A stretch of DNA of 64,000 nt, taken from positions 375,852 to 439,851 of the forward strand of contig BCKL01000023.1 of NCBI GenBank assembly GCA_001600635.1, read 5' to 3'. Positions 1-9,029 of the stretch are shown piece by piece. This stretch comes from Leucosporidium creatinivorum. Lineage: Eukaryota; Basidiomycota; Microbotryomycetes; Leucosporidiales; Leucosporidiaceae. How positions within the stretch are numbered: the first letter of the stretch is position 1; each line of letters opens with the position of its first letter. The notes beneath the pieces are model-generated. The model was not told the origin of the DNA. It did no database searches and saw nothing but the letters and a program-made list of their open reading frames with translations. The translations under genes were made by a program, and so were the position numbers.

Positions 1-1778
1 TCATCAAGCAGCTCCTGGTCATGACTCACGACGTCAACGAGGTTCGTTTCGGCTTCGCTTCCCGAGCCAGGCGCGCTGAGCTGACTGCTTCCTCCACCAT
101 TCTGATAGGCCGTCCTCGCCGTCATCCCCTTCCGTAACATCCTCGCCCGCTACACCCAGCGCGGCTACCTCACCCACTTGCACTGTCACCTCGCCAACGT
201 GAGTCGACGTCTAGTCCGAGCAGCTGCCATTCCTCGCCGCGCTTGCTGACTTGCTGGACATTGCACAGCTTGTGATGAACACCCGCTCCTACACCGCCAT
301 CTTGGAGCTCTTGTCCGAGGAGATCGTGGACCTGGACCTCAGCGTGAGTTCGCCCGCTCGCTCGGCGCGGCTGAGGAGGAGGGACGCTGACTCTCATCTG
401 CACATAACAGCTCGGAGCGATCAAGTACCACGACAACCTTCTGTACCATTACCTCGGAGGAGTGATCATGGCTTTGTCGGGACAAAAGACGAGGGCGATG
501 GACATGTTGGAGATTGTGAGCTTCTCTCGTCGGGCGCATGGGGCTCTTCTGGCCTGAGCTGACTCGTTCTTGCATTCTCCTTTCACTACAGGTTGTCACC
601 GCGCCCGGACACGCCGTGGCGGCCATCCAAGTCGACGCCTACAAGAAGCTGCTCCTCGTCCAGCTCCTCGCGCTCGGCCAGGTGCGCTTGTTCCTCCTCA
701 TCCACCTTCTCCTCTCACTGACCCACCTCTCCCACTCATCGCAGATCCAACCCCTGCCCAAGTACACCACCCCCGCCGTCGTGACGGCCTGCAAAGCGCA
801 AGCGAGCGCCTACCTCGACTACGCCCACGCCTACGCCGCGCAGAACAAGCCTGCTCTCATCAATCTGACGGACAAGCACAGGGAGGTGTTCGAAAAGGTT
901 TGTCCTCCTCCCCTCCTTCTCCCTGCTCCGCTGTCCTTCCTTCCCAAGAGACGAGCTGATTTCCTCGCCCGACCGAAACAGGACCTCAACGTCGGCCTTC
1001 TCCGCCTCTGCGACCGCGCCTTCCGTCGTCGTACGATTCAAAAGCTCACGGATACGTACATGACGCTGTCGCTCGAGGAGATTGCCAAGGCCGTCGAGTT
1101 GAGCACGGACGAGAAGGGGCTGAAGGAGGTTGAGGAGGAGATTTTGGGGATGGTGAGTCCTTGACCGCTTCTGCCGAGTCCTCGACTTGACGTCAAGCGT
1201 GCACGAGCCAAGCTGAGCCCCCTCCCCCTCTCCCCCGCCTCTGCAGATGGCCGACAACGAGATCCACGGCTCCATCTCCCACTCTCCCAGCAGCTCGGAT
1301 CCCAGCGCCTCCCGCGGGTCCATCACCGTCACGTTCACGGACGATCCCGAGCCCTACAACTCGCACGAGACGGTGCAGCGCGTGACGAGGGCGATTGAGA
1401 AGGCAGAGAGGATCGAGAGGATGACGGTGAGGGATGATTGGAGGATCGCGAGGAGTAAGGAGTTTGTGCAGAAGGTAAGTTTTGGGGCTGTATTTCGTCC
1501 TCTGCCCTCCCCTTCCGCGAGAGCAGCCAGCTGACCCACTTTCGCTCTCCCGCCTGCTCGCTCGCTTCGTCTCTCCTCCATCGCTACACAATCTCCACCC
1601 TCGACGTCCCTCACCCTACTATACACCCTCCTTCTCCACGGAACCCAAACAGGCCTACAACGCCGCCTCGACCCAACCCTCCCTCGGCGCCGGTGGGTTT
1701 GGCCTCGGCGGCGCCGGCGCGGCAGGAGGAGGGGACGATTTTGACGTCGATCTCAGTTGGGAGGGGGATGATGAGTAA
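1..1778 (+). CDS. CSN3: COP9 signalosome subunit 3 (5' partial)
   Basis: C-terminal part of CSN3, a PCI-domain subunit of the COP9 signalosome, which removes Nedd8 from cullin-RING ubiquitin ligases. The start lies before the window. Exons: 1-41, 109-198, 269-343, 411-515, 592-681, 745-897, 982-1152, 1247-1474, 1653-1778. Family blocks recognisable from animal CSN3 are YHDNLLYHYLGG, the AYKKLLLVQLLALGQ helix followed by LPKYTTPAVV, and the PCI winged-helix segment QKLTDTYMTLSLEEIAKAVEL, then a tail with DDPEPYNSHETV and EFVQK. The last exon encodes a Gly-rich then acidic end (DFDVDLSWEGDDE). The introns carry CTGAC or a close variant before the acceptor. The identification rests on my recall of the human protein. 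I am confident of the family, less so of the Gly-rich last exon, which the animal protein lacks. Confidence 0.9.
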
Positions 1779-2209
1779 AGGGGATGGTCGCTTGTTTCGT
1801 AGTTTCGTTCGTTAGCGCTTTTTCGTTTGTTAGTTTTCTCCCCGTTCTCCCAGCCTTCTGCCTCGCCTCGGTTCTCCCCGCTCCGAATCGTCATCTCCTA
1901 GTGACAGTGACGAGGCTCGCAATCCACACACACACACACCTCGTTCGATACCCCATCTTCCTTTGCGGCGTCTCTCGCCGCGAGCAGAGAGTAGACGAAG
2001 CGCCGAGCGAGCCCTCGCGAACGAGCGCCGAGAGTCGAGGGATGTGATGAGAAAGTGCGAATGCGTTGCTCTGCTAGGGGTGTACTGATAAGGAGGAAGG
2101 AAAATCTAAACGTCGTGAAAAGGATACAAAATGGTCATGGATGCTCGTCGCCCTGCCCTCCCTCCCTCTCCCTCCTTCCCTCCTTTCCTCCCCTGCTCGC
2201 CGAACCGCT
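1779..2209. other. Convergent 3' intergenic region
   Basis: A 431-bp stretch between the 3' ends of CSN3 and the minus-strand gene that follows. It holds a short CA repeat near 1926-1939 and pyrimidine-rich sequence near 2155-2195. I see no gene in it; it presumably carries both transcript ends. Confidence 0.6.
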
Positions 2210-4648
2210 CTACCAAGTCGCCCAAGAATCACTAACATGGCCATCCTCCTTCGACGGTAATGCAGGCTTCTCCTCCGCTTGCTGTTGCTGCAGCGGGTGC
2301 TCCAAAGGAGCTGGTGTCGTCGCCTTCTCGGCTCCAGCGGGCTTCCGCTCGTCGCTCAGCCTCTTCTGCGCCGGCGCCTGCGCCGAAGTCGAAGGTGAAG
2401 GCGCGAGGCCTTTCGCTGCCGAGGCGGGGGATCTGGGAGATTTGGCGGTAGTAATGGTGGAAGAGGAGGAGCCGCCGTGCTTGTTGGGTGTGAGGGAGGG
2501 TCGGCGGTAGCCTCCGATCTTGGGCGCGGCGGCGGAGGAGGAGGAGGAAGAGGGGTCGTCCCCATCGTGAAAGGCGGACCAATCCCAATCGTCTCCTTGT
2601 TTGGGCGTCCTGACCTCTCCCTCGGCTCTTCGGTCGTCGACGTGGGAGGAGGAGGAGGAGGGGTTGGGCGACAACGATCCAAACTCATCGGCAATAGAGC
2701 TCAACGGCGGCGGGTCCAACGGGCCCAAGGCCGTAGCGAGGCCCTGCTCAAACGTGTCCAACAGGCCATAGGTCGTTTTCCTCCCATTCCTAAACGTCTC
2801 GCTCTCGGTCACTGCCGTCCATTTTTTGCCGAGGGAGGACCACCCGCCGGAGGTCACGTTGGAGAGGACGTCGAAAGTGGATCGTGAGCGGGCGTGGGAT
2901 TGCGAGGAGGAGCGAGGGAGGGAGGAAGGGGGAGGTGGGGAGGTGAGGGCGTGTCGCCGGTAGGGGAGGTCGGGGGAGAGAGGGAGTGGTGCAGAGGAGG
3001 GCGAGGAGGGCGTGGGAGTGGGTCCTTCGTCCTCCTCCTCGGGCTGAGTACTGGTGCTCGTCCTCGCTGACTCCCCCCCGCCGCCGCCGACGCCGCCGAG
3101 GAACCCAAACCCAAACGAGCTCGAACTATCGATGCTGGCCGAGCTCGAGCTAGCCTTACTCGCCCTTCGTTCTTGCCTCCTAGTCCCACTCCCTCCCACC
3201 CTCGGACTGCCTTGCACTTCCTCCTCGGGTTCTTCCTCCTCGACCAAACTGCCCAACCCGCGCTCCTCCTCCCCTCGTTCGTACACAGGCGACATAGCCT
3301 CCTCGACCGCCCCGACCGCATCCAACACTTTGCCAAACATGCCTCCCATCCATTTCGTCGCCGCCTGGACTGACTCGGGCAGTTCCAACTCTTGCTGCTC
3401 CGCTCCGTCGTGCGAGGAGGAGGAGGAGGTGGGGTCAAAGGTGGAGGAAAGGAGGGAGAGGTCGAGCGTGTGTAACGGCGCGTGAGGACGCGGGGTGGGC
3501 GAGGTGTGAGGTGATGTGGTGGAAGTGGAGGAGGAGGAGGCGGACGAGCGCTTCATGTCGGGCGAGGAGAGGCGCGGCATAGATGTCGTTGTTGGTGGAG
3601 AGTTGGAGTGGAGCGATTTCGCGACGATGGCTTCCCATTTCTTTTTGAGCTGTTGAAGCTCGGATTCGTGTCGCTTGAGTTCTGCGCGCGCGAGGGAGGG
3701 AGGGAGGGAGGGAGGGAGGGTTAGCGAGCGCCGAGACGGGGGAGAGTGAGGGAGACAAGAGGACACACCTTCTCGTAGATCCAAACACTTGCGCTCCTTC
3801 TTCGCGATAAAGGAGAGTAGATCCGCATTCGCTTCCGTCAACGTGGGTTGGTTCCCTGCTCCAGCTCCTCCTTCTCGCCTCGAGAGGTTCGACGATCCTC
3901 CTGCTCGACCGAGCAGCGGACTCCCTCTCTGCTCCATCTCCCCTTCCCGTACTCCAGCGTTCGGCGTAACGCTCCTACTCCTCTCTTCTTCCTCTCCTCC
4001 CAACTCCAACTCCCCAATAGGCGATACACTCCTCCCCGAGCTGGGACTAGCGACACCGAGGTTCAGCCTTGTCCTCTGCGCCTGCGCCTGGGCCGAGGGC
4101 GACGCAAGCCCTCCTCCCGGTGATTCCCCAGCTTCTCGAGAAGAGGAAGCATACGAGATGCTACTCATCCTCCTCGAGTGCCCTCCTCCTCCTCCACTGG
4201 CACTTCGTCCGAGACTGCGAGAGCCAGAGGGGATGCCCGCCGAGCTGGCTCCGGCGGCGGGGGTGGTGGGGGCGCTACTTGTTGATCCTCCTTCTAGTGG
4301 GGAGGACCATCCGTTGGTGAGGGTCGAGCGAGAGGCGGTAGGTGACTCGCCAGTGGGGGGCGCTGAAGCCGGGCTCGAGTTGCTGTCCCTGGTGTACCCT
4401 AGCCCTCCGCCAGACATGCTCAACCTGAGAGCACGGTTGCCATGTCCCCTTGAAGCGGAGGTGGGAGTCGCCTGATTTGTTGAGCGAGGTGAGTTGGGCG
4501 AGGAAGGCGAGGAGGAAGGGGAGAAGGCGGTCCCTCCCAGGCTGAGTCGTTTGAGGTGTCGTGAAGTGGAAGTGGAAGGGGAGGGAGATGTAGCTGATTG
4601 ATGGGAAGGGGTGGAAGGGAGGGAGAAGGCTGAAGGGGAGGCGGCCAT
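2210..4648 (-). CDS. Conserved low-complexity protein, unknown function
   Basis: Predicted 783-residue protein read from 4648 down to 2210 with one intron (3682-3768). That intron is 87 nt, in frame and free of stops, so it is easily mistaken for coding DNA. It has a GTGTGT donor, a CTAAC branch site and an AG acceptor. The start is the first ATG (GCC follows it); the frame extends ten codons further up without another ATG, and a 5'UTR intron ending just upstream looks possible. Most of the protein is Ser/Pro/Gly-rich. Conserved-looking islands are a short coiled-coil stretch around the intron (SFIAKKERKCLDLRE, then ELKRHESELQQLKKKWEAIV), KWMGGMFGKVLDAVGAVEEA, and GWSSLGKKWTAVTESETFRN followed by TTYGLLDTFEQGLATALGPL. 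This resembles fungal DUF4048-type proteins, but I cannot confirm that. No catalytic motif was seen. Confidence 0.7.
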   Translation of the reverse strand: MAASPSAFSLPSTPSHQSATSPSPSTSTSRHLKRLSLGGTAFSPSSSPSSPNSPRSTNQATPTSASRGHGNRALRLSMSGGGLGYTRDSNSSPASAPPTGESPTASRSTLTNGWSSPLEGGSTSSAPTTPAAGASSAGIPSGSRSLGRSASGGGGGHSRRMSSISYASSSREAGESPGGGLASPSAQAQAQRTRLNLGVASPSSGRSVSPIGELELGGEEEERSRSVTPNAGVREGEMEQRGSPLLGRAGGSSNLSRREGGAGAGNQPTLTEANADLLSFIAKKERKCLDLREGVSSCLPHSPPSRRSLTLPPSLPPSLARAELKRHESELQQLKKKWEAIVAKSLHSNSPPTTTSMPRLSSPDMKRSSASSSSTSTTSPHTSPTPRPHAPLHTLDLSLLSSTFDPTSSSSSHDGAEQQELELPESVQAATKWMGGMFGKVLDAVGAVEEAMSPVYERGEEERGLGSLVEEEEPEEEVQGSPRVGGSGTRRQERRASKASSSSASIDSSSSFGFGFLGGVGGGGGESARTSTSTQPEEEDEGPTPTPSSPSSAPLPLSPDLPYRRHALTSPPPPSSLPRSSSQSHARSRSTFDVLSNVTSGGWSSLGKKWTAVTESETFRNGRKTTYGLLDTFEQGLATALGPLDPPPLSSIADEFGSLSPNPSSSSSHVDDRRAEGEVRTPKQGDDWDWSAFHDGDDPSSSSSSAAAPKIGGYRRPSLTPNKHGGSSSSTITTAKSPRSPASAAKGLAPSPSTSAQAPAQKRLSDERKPAGAEKATTPAPLEHPLQQQQAEEKPALPSKEDGHVSDSWATW
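3691..3720. repeat. GGGA tandem repeat inside an intron
   Basis: About six copies of a four-base GGGA unit, read as CCCT on the coding strand, lie in the single intron of the 2210-4648 gene between its branch site and acceptor. They form the polypyrimidine tract of that intron, so length variation here could affect splicing. Confidence 0.8.
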
Positions 4649-5438
4649 CGAGTGATGATGAGCTGAGGGAGAGTGCACAGACGCGTCGTGTTGATTAGTA
4701 TGAGGGAGTGAGGGGGTAGGGGAAGGTAGCTGTGTAGGCAGCGAAGTGTGAGCTTACTGTGAATGTGCTACAGAAGCGCAGAAAGAGCAGAGAGCAGAGA
4801 GCAGAGAGAACCGGATGGACGGGTAGAGTGAAGGGAGCGTGCTGCGAGGTCGTGTCAAGTTGAAGTCCAATACGTAGGGGCGTACAGTGAGAAAGAGCGT
4901 GTCGAATAGTCGTGAGATTCCTGTAGCTTAGTCAAACGAGGAAGACGAGGTGAAAGCGGGAGGAAAGGAGAGAGAGAGGCGACGTTGAACGTTGCGAGCG
5001 AGGAGCGCGTTCTAATTGCCCCTGCGAAGGGCCGAGCGGAGGAGGAGCTGGATTCTGTAGCTCTTCACTTAAGAATTTCTGGATATAGACTGGCTACTGA
5101 ATAGATTTGAATTTGAATTCTAATGGTAAATCAAGGGACTACAAATGGAGTGAGATTAATGCTCAGTAGTAGATCGCTTTCCTCTTGGTAAAGTGCGGTT
5201 TCCAAACCTCCCTCAGCGACTTTTGTCCTTCTGCCATCTCGCACTCTACCCGCTCGACTCTAGCTCTCGCTTCTGTACGCTATACACTACACCAGCTATA
5301 CCACCCTACAGCTCAGCAGCTGACTCGCTCACATTCTACTACAGCTCCTTCCACTCGGCTCCATCAAAAGTCGAAAGCTCAGGCGACAGCGCAACCTTTG
5401 CTGTCCTCTCCTCCTCTTCGACCTACTCTCCTACAACC
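4649..5438. promoter_or_regulatory. Divergent upstream region
   Basis: A 790-bp region shared by the minus-strand gene ending at 4648 and the La-motif gene starting at 5439. It is AT-rich around 5080-5170, against a GC-rich background, which suits a promoter. Two TGTAGCT motifs occur (about 4922 and 5056). A candidate 5'UTR intron for the minus gene has a GTAAGC donor near 4760. I found no coding region in it. Confidence 0.5.
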
Positions 5439-8400
5439 ATGGCCGCAGCAGCTCTCTCCTGGGCTCAACGAGCTAAAGGGGATCAATCAGATCCTACTGC
5501 TACTGCTACAGCAGCAGGAGATCAACTCTCCCCTCTCGAATCGACTTCCTCCCGCACCGACTCTCACTCTCCCGCCGCTTCCACTTCAAAGGCAAACTCG
5601 TCCGACAACTGGCGAGCAGCAGCCACTCCTAAATCCTCTTCTACCAACAAGCAGGACAAGAAGTCGGCTCAGAGTAACGAGCAGCAGCAGCAAGGAGGTT
5701 GGCAAAAGATGGAAGGCAAGAAGGACAAGAAGTCGCGCTCGGCTTCCCATTCCAAACCTCACGACTCGAGGCCTCCCCGTCCTCGTCAGTCCACCGCTAC
5801 TACCCTCGACAAGGCCGACAAGTCGACTGCCGCCGTCGCCGAGAAGAAGAAGGAGGAGACCGCCCCCGCTTCTTCGTCGCTCAAGCCTACGCCCAACCCT
5901 TCCACTCCTTCCTCGCCGACTTCGTGGGCCGACCACGACGACGAAACGGACTACGCTCTCCCCTCGCCTTCCTTCCCCGCCGCTTCCCTCTCTCCCATCC
6001 CCACGACTCTGAGTCTCGACTCCTCGGCCCTTCCTCCAAATCCTTCTACCTCCACCGCCGAGGAGGAGCCTTCCACCACCACCCCCGCCATCGTCGAGCC
6101 TACAGTCGAGGAGTCCACCGAGGAGACCCCCGTCGTCGAGGAGCCACCCAAGGTCATCCGCAACCCGGCGCCCATTCCCAAAGTCAACGTCTGGAGCGTG
6201 AGGAAGGAGCAGCTCGCTTCGGCTGCTCCTGCTCCCGCTTCCGCTTCTACTCCCGCCGCTACCCCCGCTCAGCCTAGGGAACCCACCAAGAAGGAAGCCA
6301 AGAAGGCTCGCGCCGCTGCCGCTGCTGCTGCCGCCGCCGCTGCTCTCGCCGCCGCCGAGCCCGCCAAGGTCAACGGCGATGCTCCTTCCCCTTCCCCCTC
6401 GACGATCAAGACCGGCGCTCCTTCTCTCGGAGCTCCCGTCGCTTCCTCTTCCTCCTCCAACACCGCTCCTACTCCCGCCCCCGCCCCCTCCGCCCCCGCG
6501 GCGCCCAAGCGCAAGCCCGAAGGATGGAGCGGCGTCAAGAGTGCTTCGTCGGCGAGCGTTCCTGTTCTTGGTGCCGATGCGGAGAGCTGGCCGAGTCCGA
6601 ATGAGGAGCCTAAGGAGAAGAAGGAGAAGAAGAAGAAGGGAGCTGCCGCTGCTGCTGCGAAGGAGGCCAAGGAGGGAGAGAGTGGTGAGGCTGGATCGAA
6701 GAAGAAGGGTGAGTTGCGTGTCGATATGACGACCGACGAGGGAGGGCAAGAAGCTGACTGATGTCTACTCGACTACAGGCGCCAAATGGATCCCCATCAA
6801 GGCCGACATCACCGTCGCCAACTCTCGCACCTTCAACGCCGCCGGTCCTCAACAAGGAGGAGGCGAGACCAAGCGCAAGGGATCTACCCGCCGCGAGTCC
6901 ACCGCCGTCGACGCCGAGGGCGCCGCCAAGAAGGCCACTTTGACCGCCAACGCCTCGGGCGAGAAGAAGGCCACCGCTCCTCGTCCCCAGGCCGTTGCTT
7001 CCTCTTCTTCCAAATCTACTACTACCACCAACGCCCGAGGCGACCACCCCCTCCCTCAAAAGCCTAACCACCCTACCGCACCTTCCTCCTCTTCCAACAA
7101 AGCAGCCAACAAGGCCGCCAACGCCGCCCGAGCAGCTCAGATCGCGGCTCAATCCAAGTCGACTGGCGATGTCGTCGCTGCTGGTGGAGCCAAGCCTACC
7201 GCCGAGGGAGGAGCGAATGGAGTCCTCCGCCCTTTCGCCAAGGATGCTACAGCCCCCTCCGCCGCCGTCAACCCCTCCTCCTCCTCCACTCCCCCTGCTT
7301 CCATCCCCACCGCCCCCCTTCGACCCGCCAACAACCCCCCTCGCTCCACCCCCTCCACCCGCGGTTCCCACGCCTCTCGCGGCGGTCGTCCCGCCACCGC
7401 TCCCCGAGGCGGCATGACCCACCCTCAATCCCAATCCCACCCCTCCTTCGCTCGCGGCGGCCATTCGGGCGCCCACCAACTTGCCCAAGCCCAGGGGGCA
7501 CCGGTCCCTCTCCCCATGTTTGTCGATGGACAGCAACAGGCGTATGATCCTAACTTTGGTGTGCCGGTGGTAGGAGGCGCGGTGGCGGGGAGTGAGGCTA
7601 TGGCGATGCAGATGCCTGATCCGAGGGTGTTGGACCCGACGAGGTATTGGTTGTTGGGGCAGTTGGAGTGGTGGTTCTCGGTGGATAACCTCTGTAGGGA
7701 TTTGTTCTTGAGGTCCAAGGTTCGTTTCGTTCTCTTCTCCTTCTTCTCTTTCCTCCTTCTCGGCGCTGAGCTGAACCCGCCCCCGAACCCAAACAGATGG
7801 ACGCCGCCGGCTGGATCGACATCTCCATCATCTCGTCCTTCAACCGCATCAAGAACCTTACGACCGATCAATCCATCGTGCGCGACACCATGTGCTTCAC
7901 GCCCCTCCTCGAAGTGGTGGACGACTTCGTTCGCCTCCGTCAGCATTGGCCTGAGTGGATCTTGCCCTCGGCTGTGCCTTCCCGGGTTAGCGAGGAGAGG
8001 ATGGAGGAGGCGAGGAAGAGGGGGTACACGCCTTTGATGCATGCGCAGTTGATGAAGGCGGGAGGAGCGGCGAGGGAGTGCGAGAGTGATGAGGCGATTG
8101 GGAGGGAGATGCAGGGGGAGGAGGATAAAAAGGAGGGTGGAGCTAGCAGTGAGGTCAAGGCCGTCAAGGAGGAGGAGGAGGAGGAGGAAACCGCCGCGCC
8201 GTCGCCTGCACCCGCCGTCCCCGCCGCCAGCACCATCGCCGACAAGGAGCCTTCGACCGTCGTCGAGCCGGAGCAGGCCTCTTCCGAGGAGGGAGAGGAC
8301 GATGGAGAAGGAACGGCTGCGACGACCATTTCTACGGGATCGCAAGCCGAGGCCGAGGGAGAGGAGACGGCCGTTGAGGTCGAAGGATCGGGAGTCGAGG

Positions 8401-8705
8401 GAGGTCAGAAGCAGAAGAGCGTAGCAGAGGGAGGCCCCACCGAGACGACGGAGCCCGACGCCCCATCCTCATCCACCACCACCACCACCACTACCGAGAC
8501 TGATAACAAATCTGTTTCGGCGGAGGGGGAGGGGGAGTCGGCGGGGGCCGAGGGTAAGTCCGTCTTTTCCCCCTTAGGTCTCCTTCGCTCCGTCTTTGGG
8601 CGCTGATATAGGGGATCCCGTGATATAGCAGGCAAGGGGAGGAGCAGCATGGAGGAGGAGCCTGCTGCTCGGGTTGCTGTTGCTCGTAGCGAGGAGAGGC
8701 CATGA
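5439..8705 (+). CDS. La-motif RNA-binding protein (Sro9/LARP1-like)
   Basis: Large protein with a La-type helix-turn-helix near its C-terminal third, expected to bind mRNA in the cytoplasm like yeast Sro9/Slf1. Exons: 5439-6708, 6779-7719, 7797-8553 and a short last exon 8632-8705 (1013 residues). If the last intron is retained, translation stops at 8606 (1006 residues). The start ATG sits in a good context (ACC ATG G) and opens MAAAALSWAQRAK. The N-terminal half is Ala/Ser/Pro- and Lys/Glu-rich, with a poly-Ala run near residue 290. KWIPIKADITV follows the first intron. The La motif spans the second splice junction: RYWLLGQLEWWFSVDNLCRD before it, then DAAGWIDISIISSFNRIKNL and FVRLRQHWPEWILP after it. 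The tail is acidic. No second RNA-recognition domain was seen. The identification of the La motif is firm; the family member is inferred. Confidence 0.88.
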
Positions 8706-9029
8706 CATAGCGCAGATGCAGGAGCGAGGGAGATGGGAGGAGCTTGAATAATCGGATCGTCGGACCTTTCTCTTCTCTTGTATCGAAATAACACACCTTG
8801 TACCCCCTTGTCATCTGGAGCTCGGACCGAGTCGGCGCAGGCGAAAAGGAGAGTAGAGGGAGGGGAGCTGCGCGAGCTGCAGAGCGACAGGACAAGGAGC
8901 GGTCTTCTGCCCACCTTTCGACCTCGAAGCTACATCTCAACACTTCGAATCTCTCGAACGACCGAAGTGGCCTTTCGCTCCTCCGAGGAAACACATCTCT
9001 CGCTTCTCCCTCATTCTCGTCTCTCTCGC
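8706..9029. other. Tandem intergenic region
   Basis: A 324-bp stretch between the La-motif gene and the IKS-like kinase gene. The frame of the kinase remains open upstream of its ATG, back to about 8778, but has no earlier ATG. No other gene or repeat was seen. Confidence 0.5.

Noticed and set aside
4649-4678. A start ten codons further upstream for the 2210-4648 gene
   Set aside because: That start would be GTG. The first ATG is at 4648 with a good context, and the upstream stretch looks like the end of a 5'UTR intron plus leader.
6301-6360. Alanine-rich repeat as a possible mobile or CRISPR-like repeat
   Set aside because: It is a poly-Ala coding tract of GCC/GCT codons inside the La-motif gene, with no direct repeats and spacers.
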